A stretch of 64,000 bases of DNA, taken from contig OX387602.1 of the NCBI GenBank assembly GCA_947568835.1, positions 25,347,021 through 25,411,020 of the forward strand, in the 5' to 3' direction. Each line of letters opens with the position of its first letter. Positions within the stretch are counted from its first letter, which is position 1. Shown here piece by piece: positions 49,887-63,400 of this stretch. This DNA is from Protonemura montana. Lineage: Eukaryota > Arthropoda > Insecta > Plecoptera > Nemouridae. The notes beneath the pieces were generated by a model. That model did not search any database. It was not told the origin of the DNA and saw only the letters and a list, made by a program, of their open reading frames with translations. Position numbers and translations under genes: made by a program.

Positions 49887-52152
49887 GTCTCCAGTGTGAC
49901 CGTTCGTTAAGTGTGTCGACGATAAAGCGATGTGAAATGATATCTGATAAGTAGTTTCTAAAAAATTGAGGCTAGTGTTATTGTTCTGTTCTCTTTTCAT
50001 CTAATTTAAGCAGTGGCAATGGTAACCTGATATCAATATATTTTCCCTTGGTTTTGGAATTTTGATCTGATGCTGTGTAACATTTAAGTAGATTGTGTTA
50101 CATCAAAAGTAATATCTGATCTTTGTGCCCTGTAAAATTAGTTACGAGACAACATTTACATACGTTCTAGTGCAATTACTTACAATGCATTTTTTCTCTT
50201 ATGTCCGAACGGAACCACTGTGAATTAGATGAAAGAGTAATTTACACATTCGTTTGATAAATTGTTGTCAAGTTGGTACCTAACTCTTGGAGAAGGTATC
50301 ATACTTATTTAGACTATTGTGATCTTAAATTTGTTTCCTAATTATTAAAATCTCTAAAATATTATCTTTCAAACTTATCAATACTGACTGGTCTATGTCT
50401 GATGGTGATACGTCATTCATTAAGTTAAACTAAGTAGCGTTTGCAATGCCAGCTACCAGAATTTCTCTCTAACTGAATGGTACTTTCCCTATATCATTAC
50501 ACAAATGATAGGATGCTATAAAAACTGGAAGGCTGTTTAATTTTTCCTTCATATGATAAATATAGATTAAGCATATTTTTGTGTGCAATTTCAGTACTGC
50601 TTTGAGTTTTGTTTTGTGTTATTTCCTGGGTATACATGTTCACACATTTTCAAGGAGAAACCGCTTCTGCATTTTAGGTGTGGTCACATTTTTTAAATAT
50701 AATGCTTAATCTCACATACCAAGCAAACTATTTTAATTATTGTGTAAATTTTTAGATTTTCTGAGTACAGGAAACAAATATAATCCAATGTAATCCAAAG
50801 ATGCCTGTGCATTGATAATAGAATTTCAATTGTTGGCGTCATAAAATTGGTGAATACCTGGTATTTTTCGTTCGCATTTGTATGGTTTTTGCTTAACATC
50901 TTTTTCTTAAATACTTCACTGCTTTTTGGATAACTTTCAAGAGATAAAATCAGTTAGCAGCTTCTGATAATGCAGGAGTACCTCGATGTAGTAACCGCAA
51001 GTTATAAAGTTCAATGGCTTCAATCAAGTGCACATTTGCAACATCAGTAACACAATTTTTTGTTTATCAGTGAAGTACTTCGAAATTTGCTTTGGCTATA
51101 TTATGTCTGGCTGGGGAAAAGTTAAGACTGTCGCAATGCAGGTACTGGTGTTGAGTGGTATGCTGTTGCGGTCGCCAATGTGTGGCATTGTTTAGGAATT
51201 AGGAATGCCATTATCTTTTGTACAGAGTATGTGATGAAAATAATAAAGTTTTTCATTCGGATCATTACGGATTTGTGTTTTGTCATTGTTCTGGCTTTGG
51301 GGCTGGGATCTGTGCTTTCTGCCATTGTTTTGTTCTGTGTTGGTCTAGGAATGGAGTCAGCTCCAGAGGTAAAACATGATTGCTTTACATTTCAGTGACG
51401 GCCACGACCACTCGTCCCACTAGTAAACAAAGGTGGTTGAATTGGACTTGCGGGCACACTTATACTTAGTTTGAAATATTATTAGGCATTCAGAAGCAGC
51501 GTGTCAAATTTTCGGCGTTAGTTTTTAGTTTTTGTCAATTTTCACTTTTTTACTGAACACTTTGTAGACGAGTTACTGTTGTATGAGATAGTTTATGATG
51601 TCCATCGCTGCCATCATGATTAATTTTCGTTTGGAGAGGTAGGGGGTTGTGTGTTTAACTTCTGATGTGTACTTTCAATGCAAATAAGCGAGTGATTGTT
51701 TGAAGATTTTCTCAGTAACACTCGAATTTTCCAGAGTTAATAGGTCGATGATATCTAATTTCAGGTATTATTAATTAAAATGTTCAATTTGTTTTAAAGT
51801 GATTTTTGTTTGTATCACACCTATTATTTAATCATGCCTGTATTATAGCATTCTATATTGTACCTACTATTATAAGATCGTTGCTTGTACTTGATTTATT
51901 AAAGTTATTTTTTTTTTGTAACCAATAATCGTCTTAACCGAGTGAAGTGAGTGCATTTATTCATTTTCTTGATAAAGCGCCAAAAGTTAAACTGGGTTGT
52001 CAGGATCGTCAGCTGTTCTTAGGTCAGCTGTTGCTTCGACTTTGGTTTCGTTGACCTTCGCGAACTAACATAACCTCTCACCTGAAGAATTGTCAGACGA
52101 ATTTGGGAAACAAAGTTTCGCTTCCCTGGGTGCCTGGCTCAAGTAATTTGAA
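49887..52152. other. LAMP1 3' UTR and upstream region of COPS9
   Basis: AT-rich, no gene seen. A minus-strand frame and a 72-codon plus frame near 51.2 kb are hydrophobic by chance. The roughly 150 bases before the COPS9 start are less AT-rich and include the repeated GGTCAGCTGTT-type sequence of a likely promoter. Confidence 0.45.
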
Positions 52153-52820
52153 ATGAAGCCCACCATCGTCGCCGATGAAATGTTTCCGGAAGGTGCAGGA
52201 CCATACATGGACCTAGAAGAGGTAAGCAATAATGAATACTGATTAGGGAAGTAACAATTGATGCTTTGTATCAGCTGCAACTTAAACTAGGGAAAATATG
52301 CATCCCTTTGTGACTAAAATTTAGACCTGACAGATTTCGCATATTTATTTAAATTTGCTTTGCTTTGGGCTCGGTCAGGCTGGAGGTTCCAGTGGATTGC
52401 TAATGGATTTAGCCGCTAACGAGAAAGCAGTCCATGCAGATTTCTTCAACGGTATGTACCTTTGTTAATCACGAACTTAAGTTACAAAATAGACAAGTAT
52501 TGTCTCTAAATAAAGTGAATCACTCCAGAAGATCTGTCTCCCATGATTGTGTAAAGGCTTTGCTCATTTGGTAGAAGTTTCAAATGGTTCTTCTATTGGA
52601 TTACGACAGGGATTACCAACTACCATTGACGACATTTCTGTTGCGTTTTCTGTCAGTGTCCAAGCTAAAAGTTTACTCTGTTGTTTTTAATTTCCTTTGT
52701 TAAAAAATCTTCTATTATGGAAATCTAGGGTAATGTTATGCCCCCTTGTAATAAAATTTTACATATTAATTTTCTTTTTTAGCATTTGACGACCTGTATG
52801 ACGACGAAGACTTGAATTGA
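52153..52820 (+). CDS. COPS9: COP9 signalosome complex subunit 9 (COPS9/Myeov2 family)
   Basis: Smallest subunit of the COP9 signalosome, which removes Nedd8 from cullins. Three exons too short for ordinary ORF searches: 52153-52221, 52379-52451, 52783-52820; 180 nt, 59 aa. The protein reads [20 protein letters not shown] then [27 protein letters not shown], and the acidic tail [12 protein letters not shown]. Length, the [19 protein letters not shown] core and the acidic [10 protein letters not shown] end match the family. Junctions are E|GTAAGC, CAG|GCT, N-G|GTATGT and TAG|CATTT, with consistent phase. It is transcribed toward the DP gene (convergent). Confidence 0.93.
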
Positions 52821-55800
52821 TTCAGCCAATAACAACTTAATCATGTTAAAATATTTCATCTCACTGTATATTATTGTAACGAAATGTTAGTGATGAATGG
52901 AAAAAAAAAGCCATGTAAAATTTTGGAAAAGCAAAGCATTATTTTCAATTTCAAACAATGGCCTGGTCCATGCTGATCAGCATTGCCGTGTCCCAAGGCT
53001 GGAAGCTGTCGGTTCTTCTGATACTTGGGTGATTATTACAACTTCATTTCCCCCAAACACATTCCTCGTTCCATGTAATACAAATTGTGTCACCAATTTT
53101 GGTAATTCGAAAGCTTTTTTGACTTCTGAGAAACCGGTGTAAAGTGTTGGTGGTGAAGTGCTCAGCTAGCTAGATCATGTCAAAAATACAGACCGAAACT
53201 TACTTTGGATGAAAATGGAATAATGCATGATTAAAAAAACCATGCATTTTTTTGCAGATTCTTGTAACAAGAGTTTTTCAGCCTTAAAAGGTGTTTTTTA
53301 ACTTGATGGGTTAGCGAAACGTGAAGCTCGTGTTGTGCAACTAGTTTGGGACCGCCTAAAATCATGAGTTGTGGGACCATAGAAGGTGGGACTTTCCTTG
53401 TTACATTTGAACTAACTGTAAGATCACCTTTAGATTTTAATGTTCACATAATCACTCATTCTGTTGTCCAGCCTCGAACTCTAGATACGATTCCAAATAG
53501 GGTTCAAATCCACGAACAGTCAACAAAAATATTGGCACTTGACTGTCAGATTTATTTAGTCCATTTTACTGTTAGGCATACAGATGGAAATAACGAATCG
53601 CTGTTTTTTTTTTTTTTATATTGTGTTGTTAGAAATATATTGAAATCAATAGGTGCCGTGGATAAGGTGGCAGTAAATTTAAAATATAAAAATGTGCAGT
53701 CATTCCAATCATTAAGGGCAATCATCAATAGAATGTTTAGTACAACATTTTACATTGCAATGTATTCATTTCTTTTGCTAGCCACTGTACTTCTAAATTC
53801 AGTTGCATTTCTGTGCATACTACCTGGATTTGTTTAATGAAATGTTGATGAAAATTACGGCATTGCAAAATTGAAGAATTTTTCTGCCTAGATATTGCGG
53901 TAGAGAAGCATGCAAAATATACTTACGCCATGTTATTGTTTATTGAAAGTCTATAGCATTCTCTTGGATTCTTGAAGAAGGCTACAGTTAAACCTGCCAG
54001 TGTGACTATTTACTTTGACAAGTTGGTCCAATGCAAATTATATTATTAATGGCCGAGTTACATGCCTGCACTAGTACTTTGAAAAAATGCTCGCAATTTA
54101 AGGTTCGTTCAATAACATAACAGAAATAAATAATACCTATGTAGCAGGAAGTCAGTTGTCTGATCAGAGATCTATTTGAAGTTAATTTAGCAGGCACTAG
54201 CTTTATTCCTCAACTTGTGAATAATAATAATCAATCGACTCTCTACATCTAGCTATTTCAAAATGTATATCATAAATAATGCTTGTCCACGTTGAGGCTA
54301 TTAACGTGACTTACATACTGCAAGTAATTTATGTAGTATTGAATAGAAATTACACATGTCAATATGGGCACAAAGTATCCTGAGATTTTCTGCCTATTTG
54401 GCAGTTACACATGGAATGAAAACAAGGATAAATACATTTCTACGTTAATTCATAGATATTTTGGCATTTTTATCCTATTTACATTTCAACTGAAATTGGG
54501 GTTCTTTCAATTTTCTTCACAACATTATGCGTAATCAGCTAAAAACAAATCCAACTTATAATGGAAATTTCACTTTAATTTGCATTGAAAAAATCATCAG
54601 TAGTGTATATTGCATTACATGGCAAATATGGGCCAATCAATAGGGAATAAATATTCTAGTTTGTACATTTGTATAATTAATCATTATTATATATACTATG
54701 TAATTAATGACAAGTTTCTGTACTATTGCTGGTGCAAGATTAAGAATGTTATGAAACGGCGCCAGTACTAGCACGACTGCTAGCATGCAGCCATCATTTT
54801 ATGTTGCACTATTATTTTGGTATACCCTTACTGTGCTTGCGCGACCAGTATCCTCCTAAGAAAATTAATTCGAAAGTCGAAACCAATGCTCGACAGTAGG
54901 CAATCAATTACTCTTGAATGGGCAGTGAACTAAGTATGAAACTCCCTACTCAATCTTGTGTCTTAGCTCAACTCAAATGTCCTTCGCTACCTAACTCATT
55001 CAACATTTTACAATGAAAATAGATGATAAATGAAACCTTTTTTATACAGACAAAAATGGCCTTTTAGGTAGTTACGGCACAAACCTAATTAATCTATTAT
55101 CAAAGTGATCAATGACCAATGAAAATACAAATCAGTGCCAGATCAGATTACAAGAAAAAAACAAAACATGAAATGAACTGTCTTTAGTCAAATCTGGACA
55201 AGCTCCACGATTGAGCATTAGTGCCTGTTAAAACCCAGAAAGTTTTAAAAATATGACAAGCACTACCCAAATTAAAAAGCCAACTACTGAAATTATTCCC
55301 TCGCACTTGTTACATATTTACACATCTGTCCGTATTTATTGAGAAGCTAATGCCAGTGTGGCTGCTTGTATATACCAGTATTTAAACGATTCCGAGAGGT
55401 ATTTTGCCAGAGTATGGGAGCCTACTTAGGAGGGTAATGTCAAGGAAATCAAGGCTGGTTACTTGAGTTGATTTCCAGATAACTGTATCTATCACGCAAT
55501 GAGACAGTCAACAAAATAGTTAGAAATGCACAACCTAATTTCTACTATTATATACAAAAAAAGAAAATTGAAACAGTGATATCAGGAGGTATCATTCTCC
55601 AAAACATGAATATTTCAGAACGCATTAATCAATCTCCTTATTTAAGATTCACTCTGTACTTATCTGGTTAGTGCCCAGCACACATTCCTTTCTGCCGCCT
55701 ACCTTCTTATTCCAGAACAGCTAGACAGTGTGCATTGTCTACTCTAGATTCTCTTGTTGGTAGATTAAAAGTTGTAACAGCCAGTAACAACTACCCAACA

Positions 55801-56640
55801 AACATGATCAGTCATCCATTCCCAAAAAAATAACGTACGGTACAATACCTTCAATGCCTGTGATGAAACAAACACTAACTTTCCTCGATAAGAAATAATT
55901 TGCAGACATGATTCATCCTTCTCAAACACACCGATTCTCAACAAATCATAAATCAGATGGGAACGCTTATAAAATTTACGCCAAATATTTCTACGAAGGC
56001 ATTTGCTTCAATTGGACGGACCAATCAACGCGAAGCAAGTGACTGCAACATGATTTTAATATAGAAAAGTGCAAAACATTTTTGACCACACGTTCAACAT
56101 GCACACTTTGTTGCCTGGCATGTCAGAGAATATATATATTTTATATGTATAATATATCTACTCTAGAATAATATATATATATATATAATATAAATCAATA
56201 TCACTAACTTCCAGAAACTATTTCTTGTTATTTGAGTTGGGCCAATATGGTAAGCATATGGACTTGTGGCAGAGATTTAAGGAGACCTGGTTTGCAACTG
56301 ACCAGGGTCTTCTGTTGGCAGGTTCTCTAGGTGGTTAGATTCTAATGGCATCGACGGTAGATTATATGTTTTCGGCAGACTCCCGAACTACATAATGTAA
56401 ATCGGCCGTCGCATCAGTGTTCTCATACGTTTCGACGCCGTCAAGTCCAAGCACCAGCGAACTACACGTGTTTCCATTGTGAATAATCGACGTAAACTAA
56501 CCGCAGCCAGGCGTTAACCAGATTTTAAAATATTGCCCCGAGTTGCTATCTTGGAACGAAAAGCGTCGACCATCTGACATGGCAGCGAAAAGCGTTCTCA
56601 CATCCGACTGTGCTTGCCAAGGTTCTGCAAGGCCACGTTC
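52821..56640. other. convergent 3' regions of COPS9 and transcription factor DP
   Basis: AT-rich stretch containing the 3' UTRs of both convergent genes. A minus-strand AATAAA at 55335-55340 is a candidate end for the DP transcript. An open frame of 157 codons from the ATG at 53364 to 53837 has no recognisable motif. An AT dinucleotide microsatellite lies at about 56136-56196. Confidence 0.45.
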
Positions 56641-59600
56641 TCAGTTGACTTCGAGGTCGCTTGACGCTTCTGACTCTTCGTCGGTGAAGTCGTTCATGGT
56701 CGGTGACATAGGGTCAGCGTCAGACATGGACGTGTGCGAAGACTGGCGTGACAGCTCGAGGTCCAGCATCTCCACTGCGACCGTGGAGCTCGGTCCCGGA
56801 ACAGTCTCCTCTTCGTCCAGCATCTCTTCTTCCATTGGGCCGACACTGAGCTCTGCAAAACGTTTGTTTTTGACTTGGGGACTGTTGTTAAGGGTTACCG
56901 AAGAAATGTTCAGGACTGCTTTCATCCTTGATAAAGTAATAGGTACTAGTTACGAAACACTAGGAAATGTTCTTTACTTGGCATTCAAAACCCAGTTAAC
57001 ATTATTTTTTTAGATTGATGCCCAGTTTTTAGTTTTGTTTTTAGTTTTGTTAGTAAAAGTTTTTTTAGGTTCATTATTATGAACATAACTTTTTAAAAAA
57101 TATCTGCCCGTTGAGTTACCGAAGAACGAGTGTATGTCAGTACAGTAGCATCACTGAAACAAGAGTGATTAGCCTTGTAGTTGTACTCCTCGGAGATTTG
57201 TCAGACTCATCAAATACTCTGAATTCATCTTAAAAAGGTTGTGTCCAATTATCACAAATGGCTAGTGCTACACTCGAGACGGGGTTCGATTCACCGATTG
57301 AGTATAAATTCTTGAGGGCTGTAGCATTCATTTTTGGGAGTTTTATCGGTTACAGGTAATCAGCTATCCCAATTTTTTCGATTAATCATTTATATTTTTT
57401 ATAAGTGGTAATTGCCATTTTTCTTCAATTTGTGCAAAACTATGTCGACATGTGTGAAATGCCATCTAGTAGCTATAAATTAAGTAATGGCAGGGCGAAA
57501 ACAGAAGGAAATAGCCGTCGTGACTCGGGAGTTGTATGCTTTTTGTCAGTGAGTTTAAGATGAGCACAACTTATTTCGGCATTGTGTGGTTGACATTTGT
57601 AAATACTACCAAAAGGATTCTAGTTATGCCCTGCAAACTAAACACTGGTGTTTTTCGCAGCTGGCTTTCCAGGAGCGAGTACTACAGATTCTTTAGCTTC
57701 GGTCATCCTAAGCAAAAATTATTAATGCTGACACCGTGAACATTGCGTCATCGTAACCTCTTAATAACCGATGAACATGCCTTAGTGAAATGTCCCGACA
57801 ATTACCAACATTACCAACATATCAAAGAATTAATGTTAAATTCAATTGAACTAAACTATGCTCACCATCAATGTAGCTTCCCAAAGCTTTTGGTACCATG
57901 GACTTGGCTTTCTGCAAGTTTTCCGCAGTGCATTCTGCTTTGTCTAGTCCCATAACCATTCCCATCCTTTTCAAAACCTCGATGTCATCGTGAATTTCAA
58001 ACTTGTCATCAAAATTGAACAAATACTCAGATCTGAAATGCAAAGGCATCGTAATTAGCACAACCATAAATGTATGAGCAAAAATTCAGAACACTGAGAG
58101 AATTGAGTATGACATACTTGTCATTTGAGATACTACAGTCGATCACCGTTTGTCGATTTGTATTGATAATTATGAAAGGCAGCTGGATTGCTGAATTGGT
58201 TGCAGGTATTCCCGTTTGTTGCTCCTGAAGTCGATTCCGTTCCACCAGGTTCTTGAAAGAGATCTGCTGTAGAATGAGGTCATGCAGTTGCTGCTTCTTT
58301 TGTCGAATACGATCGACTCTGCGCTGTTTGTCTTTCTGAAGATTGATAACTTCTTGCAGTGAGTTCGTTGGCAGACCAAGCCAACGAATCTCCTTTTTCT
58401 CCTTTGAGATTATATTCATCGCCATGAGTACGTTGAGAGCATCGTAGACTCGTCGCCTAATATTTTTCTGGTCGTACTGCTACAACAAGAAAACATCGTG
58501 TCGCAACAGAATGCATAGAAGTAAAACACTTTGAAACCACCATATGATTTTGAGTAAAGAAAGGAGGAACACAATATACATGGAGACTTAAATAGGGTCA
58601 CATGAACTCAAATTTATGATTAAAGCACGCAATCACACAATGCTCTCTGTAAGCTTTTGGCAAGTTTAGCCTTTCTTTGAATCTTTCCAAATTTAATTAC
58701 TAATGGTTTAAATCCTAGTCTACAACCAACATTGGAAAGTGACTGAAATGTTGGAAGTGCTATTGGAAGGCTGTAAAGATTGTTTTGAAGGTCTTCTAGA
58801 AGCTAGTAATGGAGGTCAGGCAGATTTAATTTTCCTGTCAGAAATTTAACTTGTTGCACGATGGTACAGCCCACCAATCATGGAGCAGATCTATGCTGAG
58901 ACCATTTAAGGGTTATTCAATTATTAACATATTTTACCTGGTCTTTTGGGCAGTTCATCAGCGAAGGGTTTGTGAACTCGGAAACGAGTTCGTCAGCTAC
59001 CTCGTTGTATGATGTCGTTCCTTTCTTTCGCACTTTTTCACAGACTTTCATTGAAAAGTGACGGAGACCTTTACCCACTTTATCGGTTTTTCTTCGCTTG
59101 CTGCAATTCAAGGAATATCATTAAGTTACTTCAGAAAAAATAATATGTAAGTCAGAAAAACTATTAATAAAGAATGAATTAAAGGAATTAATGAAGGAAT
59201 ATGACAAATTAATTATTCCTTTCTGGCCTCAATAAAAGGTTGCTATTGTTTGGCATTCCATTATTTTTTGCAGCAGCAACATAATAAAGGAAAATCTAGC
59301 ATGTCAAAGATTCTCACTGCAGTTAAAATATTATGATTCATGCCATTAAATGTGAACTCAAAATACTGTTTTGAATCCGCCATACTCAGATTGCATAAAA
59401 GACAATGTTCACATAAATGGTAATTGTTACTTTATTAGGAAAAACTATCCTAAGTCTATGTAAAATCTTATTCAAATTACAAACGCTGCAATGCACGGGG
59501 TATTTTTGTATAAGGAACACTTATAACCTCTCAAAAATGTATGCCCAAACTGGGACTTGAACCCCGATCTCCACCTGTAGCCGGTGTTACTCTAACCCAT

Positions 59601-60494
59601 TGAGCTACTTGGACACATGCTCTTGAGAGGATTTTAGTGCAGTAAGGTGGAGATTGGGATTTGAGTCCCCATTTAGGGATCCTCTTTTGAGAGGGTAGCA
59701 GTGTTTCTTATAATAAAAATCTACCCAAAGTTGTCACAAAAAAAAAAAATCAGAACTCACTATTCGGGCATGAAATCATTCTCCGACTCCTGCCGCTTTC
59801 GTGAGCCGCTGTGGTCGAGAATGGGCGAGATGAAGTTTTTCTGGGCATTAGATGGCGGCAGCACATGCTGTGCGGCGAGTCGTTGCTGAGTGCTCAGCAC
59901 CATCGGATTTGATGCGATGTGGATTGTCTTGGGCAGGATCGGGCTCTCCTGCTTTGTTGGCGACGTCTTTACATTGCTTGTCTGAATCATCGCCACCACG
60001 TGCGGCCCTGCAAGTGCAATCGTTAAAATGAAAAAAAATGTTTAAACCCAAAAATGTTTTGCACATTCCACTCCACATTTCCACATTTTTGCACTCATTC
60101 CTTAATTGAAGGCAGACACCACAGGCCCACTAAGAAACATTGAGTGACCTTGAAACATTGGTATTTTCGAACAACTAGGCTACAGACAACTTACTACAAA
60201 CTTAAAAAATATAACAACTAGCAGTTATAGCCTTTATGTTTAGGTACTATATTTCAAGAACTTTTTGCATAGGTGATAATAGGTTGTAGTAGATACAGTT
60301 GCAGCAGATACAGTAGTAGTAGATATAGTAGTAGTACATGTAGTAGTGTACAATGTAGGTTTAAGGTTAGGTATGTCAGTGGAGGCCTATTTTTCTGTAC
60401 TTGTGAGGTACTTACGTTGTACAGTTTTCTTCGGACTCTGCTGAAGACTCAACGTTCGAAGCACCTGCGTTCCGGAAGCCAGCAATGAAGTACC
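56641..60494 (-). CDS. Dp: transcription factor DP (E2F dimerisation partner), 5' end not located
   Basis: DNA-binding partner of E2F proteins, controlling G1/S genes in the nucleus. Six exons on the minus strand: 60416-60494, 59761-60007, 58938-59100, 58118-58479, 57866-58032, 56641-56915; 1293 nt (430 residues). The start codon must lie in a further upstream exon that I could not find. The winged-helix DNA-binding domain is in exons three and four ([64 protein letters not shown]). It is followed by a coiled dimerisation region ([19 protein letters not shown]) and the marked-box-like part ([46 protein letters not shown]). The C-terminus is acidic ([26 protein letters not shown]). The last intron ends in a tandem AAGCAG acceptor. 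Two introns carry SINE-like repeats. Confidence 0.93.
57112..57340 (+). repeat. tRNA-derived SINE-like element, copy C (decayed)
   Basis: Aligns by eye with copy A over its whole length: GAGTTAC start, the block around TCACTGAAACAAGAGTGA, then TACTCCTCGGAGATTTGTCA, CATCAAATACTCT and the tRNA part beginning GTGTCCAA. The B box is kept as GGTTCGATTC (57283-57292) but the A box is largely lost. It lies in the last intron of the DP gene. Confidence 0.6.
59520..59640 (-). repeat. tRNA-derived SINE-like element, copy B (minus orientation)
   Basis: On the minus strand, 59615 down to 59542 gives a 74-nt tRNA-like sequence: TGTCCAA/TTGGGCA acceptor arms, A box TAGCTCAATGGG, B box GGTTCAAGTCC. It is very similar to copy A, including the flanking CTCTCAAGAGCATG and TTTTTGAGAGG segments. 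It sits in a DP intron. Confidence 0.7.
59643..59706 (+). repeat. partial SINE-like copy head-to-head with copy B
   Basis: Begins AAGGTGGAGATTGGGATTTG and runs through TTTTGAGAGGGTAGCAGTG, the 3' half of the same family in plus orientation. With copy B it makes an imperfect palindrome from about 59527 to 59694. Confidence 0.6.
60283..60352 (+). repeat. imperfect GTAGTAGATACA-type simple repeat
   Basis: About 70 bases built from GTAGTA and GATACA/GATATA units, just downstream of a DP exon in the intron between 60008 and 60415. No coding role. Confidence 0.7.
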
Positions 60495-63400
60495 CTAGAA
60501 GAAAAGATATACAATTTATTCTGTGCTACATAGCAGGTGCCAACTTTAAGGGGAAAAAACGTGTAACACAATTTGAAGTATTTTGTTGTTTTATTCTTCA
60601 AATCACATTATTAGCTTCACAATTAATTTAATTGCTATTTATTCAAACTACATCTGAATTATGAAAGATTTTCACAATTTAAATAAACCCATTGCTAGTT
60701 GCAATAAGCATTCATGAAACCTCTTGTCAAACCCCATCTCCCCTTGTGATAAAACGAGAAATAGATAAATATGTTTTTATCATACAAGCAGACATTAGCC
60801 ACAGCTCTAATACAGGGTTTTAAGCTTTTAGGTGCCTTGTTAATAGATAAAAGGTAAAAAGGTTGAACTTGATCAGGGAGTGGGATACCAGTAATCAGCT
60901 TGTTCCCTGGTATCACCTATAATTACAGACAGTTCCAAGATAATTGCCGTTGTGGCATTGCATGCATCAGACAGAACACTTCCCAGAAGCGTCAAACTTA
61001 CAAGAGGTGTCGCATCACCATGTGCTCAATAACCGAACGCACATTTTCCATACCACTAAACTGTATTGATCCAATTTACAAGCAGCCAAGGCAGCATGTA
61101 AGTGTACTTTTTGTATTAATAAAAACTTGTTATTGCGTGCAGACTACTCGGGCCGGTCGCGGGAACGCGGGGAATTAAATGCCCAAGCCTCCTGTGACCC
61201 GTTACGGGTTGCCCTATGGATTGCCCCTGTCCCCCATCAGAGATTACAATGTCGTCGCCAATGGCGTCATCACCTGCCCTGGGCGCGTGCCATCTGCCCA
61301 AGACGTTGCACAGCAATGCATTGTAGCGATCGCTTCGCGGCGACTTCCAGCTATGGCGAAACTATGACAGATCTATCGCCGATATCCGCGGCTGGTGCGT
61401 GGCGAATGAACATGCGAGCGAAACCCCGCAAAGGGTTCGCGATGCACAAACAAACATTGCACTACCGACGCGCGTGAATCGCGAGGCCGAGGAAATAATT
61501 ATTCAGGTCATTGCACCCTTATCTTAACCAGACTCCAGAGACACGTGTCGAGAGCGAGCAGACATCGAGTGGACTCCCGGCGAGAAATAATTAATACTGC
61601 GCCCAGTTAATCGCGAAGAAAGGCAGTACACATTTCGATAATAAAAACGTTATCGTCATCGGAGACTTAGGTTCATAATGAGTTAGAGGTAGATTCAATA
61701 AATAATTAGTCGATATATCTCCTGTGTACGTAATTGGAATGCATGATCTCTGTTATGGCGAGCACGAACAAGCGGGCATCTGGTGCGGATGGTTGCTCAA
61801 GGCCTGAAGTTCGTCTTCGTCGTGGGGCGTTTAAACAACCAGTAAAACTGCCATGCTGTCGGCTTGGTTTTGTTAGCTGTCATGCGATGACACAATAGAC
61901 GACGAACCCACATTGCGCTCTCAAGTTCCAGAGAGACACACTGGTCGTAAAACCGGGTTACCCTAATAAAAATAACGCCATCGTGCAAAGGAGCTTGGAC
62001 ACTCTGGTAGTCAATGCGGGAACATTTGCTGCAGTGGTTGTCAATTGCATCATATTGACAATACCCACGGAAATTTTAAGTATACGAACAAGAAGTTTCC
62101 GAACCCCACAGAAACGGGCCAAATAGCTAGCAGCGTCATTATGCAATGTTTAATCCCAGACGTCGTTTATCATTGGGTTGCCGGTTATCGAGGTGTCATA
62201 TCACGAGTCAGGATAGGAATTTCTATACCTGTAAACATTCAGCAGGGGCAAGGCCTTCTCTATCCCATCTAACACATTAACCGGCCAAAGATTTTCTATG
62301 ATGGAGTAACCTTGTTTTTTTTTTAGTTTCATCCTGAGCCGAAAAAGTCACGTGTGATGTGCCAGCCGGCGTGACCAGCGCACGATTGTTCCACTGTGTA
62401 AAAAGGATCGCGAGCTAATGGTCACTATCATCGCGAGCGTTTCCCGCCATCAGACAAGAGAGAGCCCGAGGAGGTAAAGGTGCTGTACACAGCCAGTCAG
62501 TCAGGCAACAAGCCACGGTCGAGCGGCGACGCAGCTGCGACTTCCTATCCCGGGGTGTGCTGCGGCTTGCATGCAGACAAGCCTCCATGGACAGGCAACT
62601 CCCCTTTCGCATTGCATTATCCAACAACCCCCGGCGCGTTTTAAACCGACTCGACTACCCTCTGTGTCGGCAGAACCGGGATGGAAATTAAGATTCCTCA
62701 AGATCGTACACGTATAGCAAAGTCTGTGCGTAGGTCGACCTCTAAGATGAGGCAATTATTTAGCATGATTAACGAGTAATAGAGAACAACGGATGAGGTT
62801 GCCACTCGGCTAGATTAGGTCAACGCGAGGAAAGAGGAAGGTAGCGAGTAACAAGGCTGTTTGTTGGCCAGATTTTCAAACTGTGAGCCGGTCCTTCGGT
62901 AATATATTCGAAAACAACACACCCAAACCATGGACCCCAAATGACGGGCCTCCTCATCCTGAATGGGCGAAACCGGAGATTTGCTGTTTGATAAACAAAT
63001 GGCAAGCGATCGCATGTTGATGTTGTTCTTTCAGTTTCGTGAAGCGTCAGGCCGAAATTCATTGTTGCCAATTTAGCCAACTGAAATATTTTTACTGAGC
63101 AGGGCCATCGAGACAGAACATACGCCAAGTTACCCCACATGCAAAACATTGTTTACATGTGTATAAGGGAATACAAATTTGCTGATTAGCTGCTGTGGCT
63201 TTTAATCTGTTACAATGGCTAGTCAATTAGTTCCAAATGGATTTTTAACTGGGTCACCAATGAATCAATCGAGGGAAACCATTTCGGTTTGGAAACTAAA
63301 AAGCAGACAATGGCAAAGTGAGAGAATAGGACTTAAAGGGGAAATAGTTTAAATCCAGTCCACTCGATCCATTCTGAATCTGAACACAAGTTCAATAACT

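Noticed and set aside
53364-53837. 157-codon open frame after COPS9
   Set aside because: No motif or signal, contains a poly-F stretch from a T run, and lies where a 3' UTR is expected.
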